Below, one piece after another: positions 38,189-48,053 of a DNA stretch of 64,000 bases. The DNA comes from Woeseia sp. Lineage in GTDB: Bacteria; Pseudomonadota; Gammaproteobacteria; Steroidobacterales; Woeseiaceae. Numbering within the stretch: position 1 is the stretch's first letter; each line of letters begins with the position of its first letter. The notes beneath the pieces were generated by a model. It ran no database searches, was not told the origin of the DNA, and saw only the letters and a program-made list of their open reading frames with translations. The position numbers and the translations under genes were made by a program. The DNA lies in contig JAJFKW010000004.1 in the NCBI GenBank assembly GCA_021773015.1, positions 62,001 to 126,000 on the forward strand, given 5' to 3'.

Positions 38189-38372
38189 AGTTATCCACAT
38201 CTATTTTGTCTTCTGACCTACCGGCCCGCTTCGCTGCAGTGACCCGGTGTCCGCTAACCTGGCGCTCCCGGATGAAACTTTTACGGAGGCGCGAATACTA
38301 AGTAAGTTGATTATAATGCGTAATTCATGCCGTGCGGATTCGTCGGCAAAACCAGGGAAAATTGAGAGCAAC

Positions 38373-38570
38373 ATGGCAGAACCCAAGTGTCCCGATTGCG
38401 GCGCGATCGGTATTGAAAAGGTAGTGTCGTCGCCGAGTAAGGAAACATCTCGCACAAATTCAGCATGGTTCTATATCGCCCATTGCGATGATTGTGGTCA
38501 CGTATACGGGGTTTTTACCAAACACGTGTTTGGCACCAATGGGCCACAGTTGATTGTCGAAAAACGCTGA
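38373..38570 (+). CDS. Small zinc-ribbon protein
   Basis: A 65-residue protein with two Cys pairs, CPDCG near the N-terminus and CDDCG about 40 residues later, spaced to bind one zinc ion as a ribbon; AHCDDCGHVYGVFTKHVFG is the second half. The ATG at 38373 gives the length usual for such proteins; the frame is open further upstream, but the extra part is unlike the domain. Zinc ribbons of this type may bind nucleic acid or protein; no precise function is known. It lies between the patatin gene (divergent) and glpD (convergent). Confidence 0.75.
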   Translation: MAEPKCPDCGAIGIEKVVSSPSKETSRTNSAWFYIAHCDDCGHVYGVFTKHVFGTNGPQLIVEKR

Positions 38571-38589
38571 CCGACGCCGATTCCGTATT

Positions 38590-40191
38590 TTATGGATTCA
38601 GATCGCTATGCAAGCCCTTCAATCTGGCGTTATATGTTGCCAAATCCTCAAGTTGCTGGCGGCGTTCTCTCAAACTCCAGCCAAATCGTTGGCCGGCGAC
38701 CTCAGCGATAAACTCCGAATACTCAGCGCCCTGCGTTGAGCTCAAGCCGAGCATTGTTCTGCGATGAACGATGTCGACGAGTGTTTTCGCAAGCTCAGCA
38801 TCGATAGTGTGCATGATCTCGGCAGCAAGAACCTGCCCGTCGTCGCTTATGGGTTTTGCCAATTCGCCGTCAGATCTTGCGATGGATGCAATATTCGCGG
38901 CTCTGCCACCATAAATCGAAAGCAATCGATCAATCGCGCTCGGCGGCAATAACGCCATGTTCTGCAACTCGTCACGGGCGTTTTCAACAGCCACAGCGCC
39001 AGGTAGTGGCAGGCTTCTTGTTGTGCACGGCCGCAGTTGCGTCGCAATTTTTCGGTTGACGTAATCGACGGTCTGTTCAGCGAGATTACGATAGGTTGTC
39101 AATTTGCCACCAATGATCGAAATTAATCCCCGTGCGAGCACCCTATGTTTTTTGATGATGTGCTTTCGGGTAATTGCCGATTCCGGGCCACTTTCTCTAA
39201 ATGGCAAGGGTCGAACACCCGCATAGGCGAAGTTGATCGGCTTTTCGAGCAACCCTGAGTCGGGAAACAGGCGAGCAGTCTCGTTTCGCAAGTATTCAAT
39301 TTCGTCAGCCGAAGCAGTGACTTCCGCCGGGTCGCCCGAAAATCGAATATCGGTCGTGCCGATTAACAATTGGCCATTCCACGGGATAATGAAAAAGGGT
39401 CTGCCGTCCGCTTTCGCCTCCGCGTAGAGCGCCTCGGTCGGCGCACCAGGAAAGGTCGGCACAATAATATGGCTGCCTTTGGTACCACCCATAAATCGTG
39501 GCATTTTGCGGTTTAATGTATCCAGAACCCGGTCCACCCATGGCCCAGCGGCGTTCACTACAATAGATGCGCTGACCTCCGTCTCGTTGCCAGTTTCATT
39601 GTCAACATAGTGAACGCTTTGGATTCGGCTGTCTTTGACATTCAATCCAATGACTGGGCTGTAATTCTTGACAACAGCGCCTGCTTCAGACGCCGATATT
39701 ATGTTCTCGAGTACGAGTCGCTCGGCGTAAACGATCTGTGCATCGTAATACTGCGCGCCACCTTTCAAACCATCGCGACGGAGCGCGGGGACTGCGGCCA
39801 ACACCTCGTCCCGGCTAAGCATTTTGTGGCGAGGGATAGATTTGGTAATTGACAACAAGTCGTACGCAATCATGCCCAGCCGCACCAACCATAAACTACG
39901 CCGACTACTTTCGAATACCGGAATGGTCAGACGCAGCCGCCTAACCAGATGCGGGGCGATTAGCTGTAACAATCGGCGCTCTCGTAGCGATTCGTAAACT
40001 AAGGGAATTTCGGCGTATTCGAGATACCGTAACCCGCCGTGAATGAGCCGGCTTGACCAGCTTGATGTGCCACTACCGAAATCGTTTTTCTCAAGCAATA
40101 AGACGCGCAAGCCGCGCAAGGCCGCATCCCTGGCAATGCCGGCACCATTGATGCCGCCGCCAATTACCACCAAGTCGTAATCTTTCGACAT
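38590..40191 (-). CDS. glpD: Aerobic glycerol-3-phosphate dehydrogenase
   Basis: FAD enzyme of the inner membrane that oxidises sn-glycerol 3-phosphate to dihydroxyacetone phosphate and feeds electrons to quinone. The 533-residue protein starts with the FAD-binding VVIGGGINGAGIARDAA and SSWSSRLIHGGLRYLE segments; the C-terminal helical domain (about 390-533) is present. Last gene of the minus-strand run ilvH-proB-proA-glpD, eight bases after proA. No glpF or glpK is adjacent, so glycerol 3-phosphate from lipid turnover may be the source. ATG at 40191 chosen over a GTG one codon before. Confidence 0.96.
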   Translation of the reverse strand: MSKDYDLVVIGGGINGAGIARDAALRGLRVLLLEKNDFGSGTSSWSSRLIHGGLRYLEYAEIPLVYESLRERRLLQLIAPHLVRRLRLTIPVFESSRRSLWLVRLGMIAYDLLSITKSIPRHKMLSRDEVLAAVPALRRDGLKGGAQYYDAQIVYAERLVLENIISASEAGAVVKNYSPVIGLNVKDSRIQSVHYVDNETGNETEVSASIVVNAAGPWVDRVLDTLNRKMPRFMGGTKGSHIIVPTFPGAPTEALYAEAKADGRPFFIIPWNGQLLIGTTDIRFSGDPAEVTASADEIEYLRNETARLFPDSGLLEKPINFAYAGVRPLPFRESGPESAITRKHIIKKHRVLARGLISIIGGKLTTYRNLAEQTVDYVNRKIATQLRPCTTRSLPLPGAVAVENARDELQNMALLPPSAIDRLLSIYGGRAANIASIARSDGELAKPISDDGQVLAAEIMHTIDAELAKTLVDIVHRRTMLGLSSTQGAEYSEFIAEVAGQRFGWSLRERRQQLEDLATYNARLKGLHSDLNP

Positions 40192-40199
40192 CACAAAGC

Positions 40200-41462
40200 C
40201 TACGGCCTAACTTGACCGTCGCCGCGGACAACATACTTATAACTGGTCAACTGCTCCGCGCCAACCGGACCTCGCGCGTGAATCCGATCTGTCGCAATAC
40301 CGATTTCCGCACCCATGCCGAACTCACCGCCATCTGCGAATTGCGTCGACGCATTGTGCAAGAGAATTGCGCTATCAAGCTCATTTAAGAATCGACTTGC
40401 AGCGTGCGCGTCGGATGCGACAATGCTTTCTGTATGGCCCGATCCGTAGCGCTGAATATGCTCTATTGCCGCATCAACGCCTTCAACGATTCGAATTGAA
40501 ATAATCGCATCCAGATATTCGGTCGACCAGTCTGCCTCTTCGGCAGGTTTGGCATCTGGTACCAGTCGTCGAATTTCCTCATCACCGCGAATTTCGCACC
40601 CTGCCTGAGTCAGCTTTCTGCCAATCTGCGGAAGCAGTGTACTGGCAATTTCTCTGTCGATTAAGAGCGTCTCCGCAGAGCCGCAAATTCCAGTTCGCCG
40701 CATCTTTGAATTCAATGTCACCGATGCGGCCATTTCAGCATCGGCAGATTCATGAAGATATACGTGACACAATCCTTCAAGGTGGCCGATGACCGGAACC
40801 CGTGCATCCTGACGAACCCTTTCGATCAATCCCTTGCCGCCCCTGGGCACCACAACGTCCAGGTAATCCGCCATTGACGAAAGCAAATAGCCGACGGCAG
40901 CACGATCCGTCGTCGGAATCATTTGTATGGCTTCGGTGCTGATCCCAGCCACCGTGAGGCCCGTTTGCAGGCACGAAAATATTGCCATACTTGAGTGGAA
41001 ACTCTCCGAGCCGCCGCGCAGAATTACTGCATTCCCAGATTTTAGACATAGCGCTGCTGCATCTGAAGTTACATTGGGTCGGCTCTCGTAAATTATGCCG
41101 ATGACCCCGAGAGGCACTGATACGCGTTGAATATTGAGCCCATTGGGCCGCAGCCATTCTGCCATGACCCTACCGACCGGGTCGTCCGCCGCTTCGATAG
41201 TTTCAAGGCCTAACGCCATAGCTTCTACTCGCGACTCATCGAGTCGCAATCGGTCAAGCATCGACTGAGTCAGACCCTTAGCATTTGCAGCCTCCATATC
41301 CAGCCGATTAGCGTCGAGAATTTCTCCCATCTGTGCACGAAGCGCGCGCGCCGAACTCGACAATGCACGATTTCGGGAGTCAATACTTGCCCGCGCTAGG
41401 GTGGCAGCAGCCGCTCGCGCCTGCTGACCAATTGTCTGCATTGTCTTTTCTAATTCGTCCAT
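40200..41462 (-). CDS. proA: Gamma-glutamyl phosphate reductase
   Basis: Reduces gamma-glutamyl phosphate with NADPH to glutamate semialdehyde, the second step of proline synthesis. The 420-residue length is normal. Aldehyde-dehydrogenase fold with the catalytic Cys C260 in [35 protein letters not shown] for cofactor binding and [21 protein letters not shown] near the end, all family signatures. It follows proB by 26 bases on the same strand. Confidence 0.97.
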   Translation of the reverse strand: MDELEKTMQTIGQQARAAAATLARASIDSRNRALSSSARALRAQMGEILDANRLDMEAANAKGLTQSMLDRLRLDESRVEAMALGLETIEAADDPVGRVMAEWLRPNGLNIQRVSVPLGVIGIIYESRPNVTSDAAALCLKSGNAVILRGGSESFHSSMAIFSCLQTGLTVAGISTEAIQMIPTTDRAAVGYLLSSMADYLDVVVPRGGKGLIERVRQDARVPVIGHLEGLCHVYLHESADAEMAASVTLNSKMRRTGICGSAETLLIDREIASTLLPQIGRKLTQAGCEIRGDEEIRRLVPDAKPAEEADWSTEYLDAIISIRIVEGVDAAIEHIQRYGSGHTESIVASDAHAASRFLNELDSAILLHNASTQFADGGEFGMGAEIGIATDRIHARGPVGAEQLTSYKYVVRGDGQVRP

Positions 41463-41488
41463 CTTGATTCAGCGCCAGCCGTTTATGA

Positions 41489-42616
41489 CTATTGGGTTTC
41501 GGGAAATAGGACTAAATCGTCTCGGTGCACCATGACGGAACGCCCCGCGTAGCCCAACTTAGCCTCTATTTGATCACTTCGGCAGCCCAAGATCGCATTG
41601 GCCTCGTCGCTCGCGTAGGCGGCAAGTCCGCGTCCCAGCTCACTGCCACTGGCATCGACCAGAGTAACGGCGTCGCCGCGCCGAAATGTGCCAACTATTT
41701 GCACAATCCCAACCGGCAGCAAACTCTTCCCATTGCGCAGGGCGGCGGCGGCCCCAACGTCGAGGCGCAGCTCTCCGCGCACCTCAAGAATGCCGGCAAG
41801 CCACTGCTTGCGAGCAGCTGCTGGCGACGCCGAACTTTCGAAGACTGTACATTTTCCGTCATTCGCCAAAGCATTTAGCGGTCTTTCGCAATCGCCACTG
41901 GCGATGATTGTAGTGCAACCCGCATGCGTTGCTATTCCCGCTGCAAGCAATTTCGTGCGCATGCCACCGCTGCCGAACTCGCTATTGGGTTTGCCTGCCA
42001 TCACAAACAGTTCATCCGTCAAGGTGTCAACTATCGGAATGTGTTTCGCGCTGGCATGAGCTTGCGGATCCGCCGTATAAAGGCCGTCAACGTCAGATAG
42101 CAAAATCAGGCCATCCGCCATCACGATTTGCGCGACGCGCGCAGCAAGTCGATCATTATCGCCATATTTCAATTCTTCGGTCGCAACCGTATCATTTTCA
42201 TTGATGACAGGAACAACGCCATATTCGAGCAACTTCTCTAAGGTATTTCTGGCGTTGAGAAAGCGCCGCCTAACCTCCGTGTCATCCGGGGTCAGCAAGA
42301 TCTGTGCGGCGTCAATTTTTTGCTTGCCGAGAGCTTCCTGGTAAGCGTGTACCAGACGAACCTGTCCCGCTGCAGCAGCCGCCTGTAACTCTTCTAAGCG
42401 GACCCGACGTGCGCTGAACCCAAGAATTCGCCCGCCGATGGCAACAGCACCTGATGAAACAACTAAAACCTGATGCCCGTCATTTCTCAGCAGTGCAATG
42501 TCTTCTGCAAGGTTCTCAAGCCAGGTCTTATCGACGTGTCCTGTTTCGTCGATGAGCAGCGCAGAACCGATCTTGATGACCAGCCGCCGCAGACCGTGCA
42601 ACGCAGCTTGTGTCAT
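41489..42616 (-). CDS. proB: Glutamate 5-kinase
   Basis: Phosphorylates glutamate, the first and feedback-controlled step of proline synthesis. The 375-residue protein has the amino-acid kinase domain (about 1-260; VIKIGSALL, SSGAVAIG, NENDTVAT, GDNDRLAA, GSGGMRTK) and the C-terminal PUA domain (about 280-370) characteristic of ProB. All substrate-binding motifs are intact. It lies eight bases after ilvH, linking branched-chain and proline genes in one transcript. Confidence 0.97.
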   Translation of the reverse strand: MTQAALHGLRRLVIKIGSALLIDETGHVDKTWLENLAEDIALLRNDGHQVLVVSSGAVAIGGRILGFSARRVRLEELQAAAAAGQVRLVHAYQEALGKQKIDAAQILLTPDDTEVRRRFLNARNTLEKLLEYGVVPVINENDTVATEELKYGDNDRLAARVAQIVMADGLILLSDVDGLYTADPQAHASAKHIPIVDTLTDELFVMAGKPNSEFGSGGMRTKLLAAGIATHAGCTTIIASGDCERPLNALANDGKCTVFESSASPAAARKQWLAGILEVRGELRLDVGAAAALRNGKSLLPVGIVQIVGTFRRGDAVTLVDASGSELGRGLAAYASDEANAILGCRSDQIEAKLGYAGRSVMVHRDDLVLFPETQ

Positions 42617-42624
42617 CGTAGTAG

Positions 42625-43146
42625 TCAGCCAGTCAGCCGATGATTTTTCGCGTACGACGACAAAGTCACTTCGCCTTTTGAAACCGCAACACTGCCGCTA
42701 CGGGCCACCGCCGATAATTTACCGATCTCTGACGCTTCGTTTATGAATTCGTCGATCTCCTGTAACTTGCCAGTCAATTGCATCGTGCAGCTATTCTGAG
42801 CCTCATCTAATATCTCGGCATCGAAAGCTTTGGCGACAGCCATGGCCTTCACCAAACCTCCCCTACCCAATTTCAATTTCACGATGACGAGTTCTCGTTC
42901 GAAGTGATCGCCGAGCGTCATATCGTGAATGTTGACAACGTCGACTAATTTGGCAAGCTGAGAATTGAGCTGCGCGATCGCCCAATCCGAACCAGACACT
43001 ACGAGCGTTACTCGCGACACCGCGGCATCGTCCGTTGGCGCGACGTTTAGTGAGTCAATATTGTAACCACGCGTCGAGAAGAGCCCTGTCATTCGCGTCA
43101 AAGCGCCAACCTCATTTTGAAGCAGCACTGAAATAGCATGTCGCAT
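42625..43146 (-). CDS. ilvH: Acetolactate synthase small (regulatory) subunit
   Basis: Regulatory subunit that activates the catalytic subunit and confers valine feedback. The 173-residue protein has an N-terminal ACT domain (about 1-80; RHAISVLLQNEVGALTRMTGLF and RGYNIDSL) and the C-terminal domain with QLTGKLQEIDEFI. Length normal for IlvH/IlvN. Unusually, it is transcribed away from ilvB rather than following it, and heads the proB-proA-glpD run. ATG preceded by a GGGAG at good spacing. Confidence 0.96.
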   Translation of the reverse strand: MRHAISVLLQNEVGALTRMTGLFSTRGYNIDSLNVAPTDDAAVSRVTLVVSGSDWAIAQLNSQLAKLVDVVNIHDMTLGDHFERELVIVKLKLGRGGLVKAMAVAKAFDAEILDEAQNSCTMQLTGKLQEIDEFINEASEIGKLSAVARSGSVAVSKGEVTLSSYAKNHRLTG

Positions 43147-43228
43147 CGATTCACTCCCGCGTTGATGCAGTTTCTAGTGTGACCATTTGCAGGCCTCGGA
43201 CAGGCAGATGGTGGCCCAGTTATTCGAG

Positions 43229-43243
43229 TATTGCAATGCAATA
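43229..43243. promoter_or_regulatory. 15-bp palindrome between divergent ilvH and ilvB
   Basis: TATTGCA-A-TGCAATA is a perfect 7-1-7 inverted repeat, 83 bases upstream of ilvH and 57 bases upstream of ilvB. Its central place in the divergent promoter region suggests an operator for a dimeric regulator; which regulator is unknown. Confidence 0.5.
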
Positions 43244-43299
43244 AGATTTAGTAAACACTCGGCCAATACTTCGGAATTTAACGAGTTTTCAATATTTCA

Positions 43300-45150
43300 A
43301 TGAATACGCATTCGACCGTCGAGCACGCCTCTGATCATCCACTGGCGGGAACCGCAATGAGCGGTGCCGATATGGTCATACAGGTATTAGCAGATGAGGG
43401 TGTCGACACTGTATTTGGCTACAGTGGCGGTGCCATCTTACCGACTTACGATGCTGTATTTCGTTATAACGAACAACATCGAAGTACAGCCGGTAAGTCC
43501 GCGATGCCGCTAGTTGTCCCAGCCAACGAGCAAGGCGCATGTTTCATGGCTGCCGGTTACGCGCGGGCAAGCGGTAAAGTTGGCGTCGTCATGGTGACGT
43601 CCGGTCCGGGTGCGACAAACACAGTAACGCCAGTGCGCGATTGCATGGCGGACTCAGTGCCGATCGTGGTCATTTGTGGTCAAGTTCCTACCAACGCCAT
43701 TGGTAGTGACGCCTTTCAGGAGGCACCCGTATCAGCGATTATGGGCGCCGTCGCCAAACACGTATTTCTCGTCACGGATCCCAGCCGTCTCGAAGCGACC
43801 GTGCGTACCGCATTTGAATTAGCCAGAACCGGTAGGCCAGGCCCTGTTGTCATCGATATACCGAAGGATGTACAAAACTGGGACGGCAGGTATCAGGGCA
43901 AGGGTACCCTGGAACTGACCGGCTACAGCCACCGCCTGCAGACGGTAATGGACAATCGGCTCAGCGACGATGCTTGCGAACGGTTTTGTAAGATGTTGGC
44001 AGAAAGCGAACGCCCGTTAATTTATGCCGGTGGCGGCGTAATTGTCGGCAACGCGACGAAACCAATGCGTCGTTTCGCCAGCGCGCTGGGAATTCCCGTC
44101 ACGACGACATTGATGGGCCTCGGCGCGAGCGATACGACACACCCGCTATCGATGCACATGTTGGGCATGCACGGACTGGCATCCGCCAACTATGCGGTCG
44201 AGGATTGCGACTTTCTTATCGCAATCGGCGCGAGATTTGATGATCGCGTTGCAGGCGATCCCGCTCGATTCGCGCCCAACGCAAAAAACATCGCGCATTT
44301 TGATGTTGATGTATCTGAGATTGGCAAAGTCAAGTCTGTCAATTGGCATCATGTTGGGGTGTTGCACCAAGACCTAAGTGACCTGGCGAATTTTGTCAGG
44401 CGAATCGATTTCAAAAAAGACTTCTCTGTTTGGCACGACGAAATTGCGAATCTCAAACAGAAACATTGTCTTAATTACGATCGTGACAGTGCGCTCATTC
44501 AGCCATACGCGGTTATTGAGGAGATAAATCGCCTGACCGGAGGTAACGCAATTATTTCGACAGGTGTTGGGCAACATCAGATGTGGGCCGCACAGTATTT
44601 CGATTTTAAAGAACCACGCCTTTGGCTTACGTCTGGAAGTATGGGAACGATGGGATTCGGATTACCCGCTGCCATCGGTGCGCAATTCGCAGAACCGCAG
44701 AGATTGGTCATCGACCTTGACGGTGACGCCAGTATTCGAATGAACATCGGAGAACTGGAGACAGCGACAACCTACAACGTACCGGTCAAGGTCATCGTTC
44801 TGAACAATTTCGGTGACGGCATGGTTCGACAATGGCAAAAACTTTATTACAAAGGCCGAATGAGCGGCAGTGATAAGTCTTTGCACCGTAAAGACTTCGT
44901 CAAGACCGCAGAAGCCGATGGATTTGAGTACAGCCGGCGCCTAGACAGTAAAGATGATCTACCCAAGGTTATAAAGGAATTTATTGAATTTCCGGGGCCA
45001 GCTTTTCTCGAAGTGATCATTGATCCAGACGCGGGGGTCTACCCGATGGTAGGACCGGGCTTGAGTTACGACAAAATGATAACCGGTGATTTCATCGTAA
45101 GTCGTGAAAAGCCGAGTGATGACGTGCCCGGGCCGAGCGAAATGTTTTAG
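43300..45150 (+). CDS. ilvB: Acetolactate synthase large (catalytic) subunit
   Basis: ThDP/FAD enzyme that joins two pyruvates to acetolactate, or pyruvate and 2-oxobutyrate to acetohydroxybutyrate, at the start of valine/leucine/isoleucine synthesis. The 616-residue protein has the N-terminal ThDP domain with the catalytic Glu E77 in PANEQGA, the central FAD domain (about 220-380) and the C-terminal ThDP domain with DLDGDASIRMN (metal/ThDP motif) and VIVLNNFGDGMV. About 40 residues longer than E. coli IlvI because of an N-terminal extension and inserts. Its partner ilvH is divergent. It could equally be called ilvI. Confidence 0.96.
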   Translation: MNTHSTVEHASDHPLAGTAMSGADMVIQVLADEGVDTVFGYSGGAILPTYDAVFRYNEQHRSTAGKSAMPLVVPANEQGACFMAAGYARASGKVGVVMVTSGPGATNTVTPVRDCMADSVPIVVICGQVPTNAIGSDAFQEAPVSAIMGAVAKHVFLVTDPSRLEATVRTAFELARTGRPGPVVIDIPKDVQNWDGRYQGKGTLELTGYSHRLQTVMDNRLSDDACERFCKMLAESERPLIYAGGGVIVGNATKPMRRFASALGIPVTTTLMGLGASDTTHPLSMHMLGMHGLASANYAVEDCDFLIAIGARFDDRVAGDPARFAPNAKNIAHFDVDVSEIGKVKSVNWHHVGVLHQDLSDLANFVRRIDFKKDFSVWHDEIANLKQKHCLNYDRDSALIQPYAVIEEINRLTGGNAIISTGVGQHQMWAAQYFDFKEPRLWLTSGSMGTMGFGLPAAIGAQFAEPQRLVIDLDGDASIRMNIGELETATTYNVPVKVIVLNNFGDGMVRQWQKLYYKGRMSGSDKSLHRKDFVKTAEADGFEYSRRLDSKDDLPKVIKEFIEFPGPAFLEVIIDPDAGVYPMVGPGLSYDKMITGDFIVSREKPSDDVPGPSEMF

Positions 45151-45238
45151 TCGGCGAAAATATCACGCATAGAATCCGCATTCACATTGCTAGGCGCACA
45201 CAAACAATGCCGATTGACCGGATAGAGATTCTAATCAT

Positions 45239-46090
45239 TTGCGGCTGAAACTCGTTCTCTTGGCAGTATTTTCGATGCTGGCATTTGCCGGCAACTCAAT
45301 CATCTGCCGCATCGCGTTACTTGACGGAACAATCGATCCTTACGCGTTCACCGCGATACGTCTATTGTCTGGATGCGCCGTGCTGCTAGCCATACTCGGC
45401 GCCAGAAAAGAAGTGGGCCTTTGCCGCGGACACGGAAGCTGGTTATCCGGCATGATGCTATTTGTCTACGCAATCATGTTTTCAGTTGCTTATGTCGAGA
45501 TCGCGACCGGAACCGGCGCACTGATACTATTTGGTACGGTGCAGGGCACAATGATCTTGGCCGCATTATATGCCGGCAACTCGCCTAGAAAAGTGGAGGT
45601 TGCAGGTTGGTCTGTCGCTCTCGCAGGTCTCATTTACCTTCTGCTACCTGGCGCGCGGGCGCCAAGTCTAGTGGGCGCCCTTTCTATGAGTGTCGCTGGC
45701 ATCGCTTGGGGAATCTACACAATTCGCGGCCGCGCAGAGACGAAGCCTATCGCAGCGACCGCTGGCAACTTCGCGCGTGCTTGTCTATTTGTCCCGATAT
45801 TGTTGCCATTCATCTATGGCACCGATGCATGGACCACTGACGGTGTTGTACTCGCGATCTCGTCTGGAACCGTTACATCAGGTCTGGGCTACGTCGCCTG
45901 GTACGCAACGCTGCGACAGATAACAACTATTCGCGCTGCAACGTTACAACTATCGGTCCCAGCTCTCGCGGCAATTGGAGGCGTTGTATTTGTCGGCGAG
46001 CCCTTTTCGACTCAGCTAATCACGTCGTTGGCGCTCATCTTGGGGGGTATCTATGCAGCACTCCATAGCAAAACAACGAGATCAGCCTAG
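45239..46090 (+). CDS. EamA/DMT superfamily transporter
   Basis: Inner-membrane carrier of 283 residues with about ten helices arranged as two EamA repeats. FAGNSIICRIAL near the start and TSGLGYVAWYATL in the second repeat are typical of drug/metabolite exporters. The substrate cannot be predicted; a position after ilvB invites the idea of amino-acid export, which is only inference. Starts at TTG 45239 with AGAGA ten bases upstream; no nearby ATG would keep the first helix. Confidence 0.85.
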   Translation: MRLKLVLLAVFSMLAFAGNSIICRIALLDGTIDPYAFTAIRLLSGCAVLLAILGARKEVGLCRGHGSWLSGMMLFVYAIMFSVAYVEIATGTGALILFGTVQGTMILAALYAGNSPRKVEVAGWSVALAGLIYLLLPGARAPSLVGALSMSVAGIAWGIYTIRGRAETKPIAATAGNFARACLFVPILLPFIYGTDAWTTDGVVLAISSGTVTSGLGYVAWYATLRQITTIRAATLQLSVPALAAIGGVVFVGEPFSTQLITSLALILGGIYAALHSKTTRSA

Positions 46091-46263
46091 TCGCCACACG
46101 CTAAGCATCTGGCCGCACAACATTATCCGGCACGGTCCGGTATTATGTGAACTAGCGCAAAGAACTATGATCTATAATATTTGACAGTAAGATGGAATGT
46201 GATCCTTCGGCACTGCATCGATTTTGAGTTGCTGTTGACAGCCAAAAATCAAATGATCGAATT

Positions 46264-47031
46264 ATGCTGATAACGCCCAATCGCGAAAATCTGAACCGCA
46301 TCGTCGTACTCAACCCGAAAGGCGGCTGCGGCAAAACCACGCTTGCGACCAACATTGCGAGCTATTACGCGAACCGGGGTCCGGTCCCGGCAATGATGGA
46401 TTGTGATCCGCAGGGGTCGACGATGAGCTGGCTGGAAAAACGCCCGCCCTCCAACGCGCCAATTCATGGAATTGCTGCATTCAAGAAATCAATGCAAGCG
46501 ACGCGAAGCTGGCAGCTTCGCGTTCCGAATGAAACAGCCAATCTCATTGTCGACTCGCCCGCTAGTTTGACGCACGACGATTTGCGCGAGCTGACACGAG
46601 ATGCCTCCAGCATTCTGGTACCGGTACTTCCGTCGTCGATTGATATTCACGCTGCGTCTCGATGCATCGCCGATCTATTGTTGGTCGCCAAAATTGATAG
46701 AAGGGATCGAAAACTTGCCGTGGTAGCTAACCGCACACGATCCAATACGAAAAGCTTCGACAAATTAATGCGCTTTCTGGATTCACTTGGTATACCCATT
46801 ATTGCCGTGGTACGAGATAGCCAAAACTTCGTGCACGCCGCTGAATCCGGTATCGGTATATGCGAGATGCCGCCCTATCGGGTTCGCAAAGACATCGAAT
46901 CGATTGAAAAATTAATTGAATGGCTTGACGGCTGGCAAGAGCGTAAACGCGATCCAGACGAAAAAAGACGAATTGAACAAGCCGCAAATGTAACGTTGCT
47001 AAGAAAGCCAGGTTTCGGCAACTCGCCATAA
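46264..47031 (+). CDS. Orphan ParA/MinD family ATPase
   Basis: Deviant Walker-type ATPase of 255 residues that may position a cargo on the nucleoid or membrane. The deviant Walker A motif PKGGCGKTT (with signature Lys), the Walker A' MDCDPQGS and the Walker B-like LIVDSPASL are intact. There is no ParB, chemotaxis, carboxysome or cellulose gene next to it, so the cargo is unknown. ATG at 46264 without a Shine-Dalgarno sequence; TATAAT at 46173-46178 and TTGACA at 46235-46240 lie upstream but do not form a clear pair. A basic C-terminal tail (about 220-245) could bind DNA. Confidence 0.88.
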   Translation: MLITPNRENLNRIVVLNPKGGCGKTTLATNIASYYANRGPVPAMMDCDPQGSTMSWLEKRPPSNAPIHGIAAFKKSMQATRSWQLRVPNETANLIVDSPASLTHDDLRELTRDASSILVPVLPSSIDIHAASRCIADLLLVAKIDRRDRKLAVVANRTRSNTKSFDKLMRFLDSLGIPIIAVVRDSQNFVHAAESGIGICEMPPYRVRKDIESIEKLIEWLDGWQERKRDPDEKRRIEQAANVTLLRKPGFGNSP

Positions 47032-47057
47032 ACACATCGTATCTTGTCGATGCGAAG

Positions 47058-48053
47058 CTAGTCACCGTCCGCCATAATTTCAGAAAACAGCTTATAGTCA
47101 ACGTTTCCGCCGCTTAGCACCACCAATGTCGTTTTTCTCGCAGTCTCAACCTTTCCAGCCAGGATTGCGGCCAAAGCAACGGCCCCGCCAGGTTCCACTA
47201 CAAGCTTCAAGTTTCTAAACGCAAAACGCATTGCCGACCTAACGTCGTCATCGCTCACCGTCAAGCCAGGTTCAAGTAATTTCTTATTGATCGGAAATGT
47301 GATTTCGCCAGGCGACTCGGTTTGCAAAGCGTCGCAGATCGAGCGCGCATTCTGGTGATTTTTTTCGCGCTGACCACTGCACAATGATCGCGCGGTATCG
47401 TCGAAACAAATAGGTTCAACCGGATAGATTTTTACATCGGAATTCAATGACTTCATTGCGATTGCCGAGCCTGCTATCAACCCCCCACCGCCACAGCACA
47501 CAAGTGCCTGATCGACCTCTGTATCCTGCGCTTGTGCCTGCAGCATCATTTCAAGTCCGACCGTGCCCTGCCCTGCAATGATATGCGGATGGTCATACGA
47601 CGGTACTATCGAAGCTCCGCGTTCGGCTGCAATACGCTTGGCAATCTTTTCCCGGTCGCCTTCGTACCGGTTGTAAAGAATTATCTCGCCGCCCAATCTC
47701 TGCGTGTTTTCGATTTTCGACTTTGGCGCATCTTCCGGCATCACGATTGCAGTACTAATACCTAGCATTCCACCAGCGGCCGCCACGCCTTGCGCGTGAT
47801 TCCCGGAAGACCACGCGACCACACCGTTCTTAGCCTGCATCTCGCCAAGCTGACTCAGCAAATTATATGCGCCACGAATTTTGAATGATCCAGTGACTTG
47901 GAGACACTCGGGTTTGACGTAGATTCGACCACCAGCAACCTGGTCCAATTCTGCACAACGAATGAGTGGCGTCTCTACCGCAACACCTCGCAGGCGCGTT
48001 GCGGCAGAAGATATGTCATCAATGCTGATCAATTCTCTGCTCGATCGAATCAA
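47058..48053 (-). CDS. Threonine dehydratase / serine racemase-type PLP enzyme
   Basis: Fold-type II PLP enzyme of 331 residues, expected to deaminate threonine to 2-oxobutyrate or act on serine. The PLP Lys is K58 in VTGSFKIRGAYN; the phosphate-binding loop CCGGGGLIAG is near 187; EPGGAVALAA near the C-terminus is also conserved. There is no C-terminal regulatory ACT domain, so it resembles the short catabolic TdcB/serine racemase type rather than biosynthetic IlvA. The ATG overlaps the phhB stop by four bases (ATGA). Confidence 0.88.
   Translation of the reverse strand: MIRSSRELISIDDISSAATRLRGVAVETPLIRCAELDQVAGGRIYVKPECLQVTGSFKIRGAYNLLSQLGEMQAKNGVVAWSSGNHAQGVAAAGGMLGISTAIVMPEDAPKSKIENTQRLGGEIILYNRYEGDREKIAKRIAAERGASIVPSYDHPHIIAGQGTVGLEMMLQAQAQDTEVDQALVCCGGGGLIAGSAIAMKSLNSDVKIYPVEPICFDDTARSLCSGQREKNHQNARSICDALQTESPGEITFPINKKLLEPGLTVSDDDVRSAMRFAFRNLKLVVEPGGAVALAAILAGKVETARKTTLVVLSGGNVDYKLFSEIMADGD

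Noticed and set aside
46120-46148. Imperfect hairpin after the DMT transporter gene (CCGG-CACGGT-CCGG core)
   Set aside because: Not followed by a T-run on either strand, so not called a terminator.
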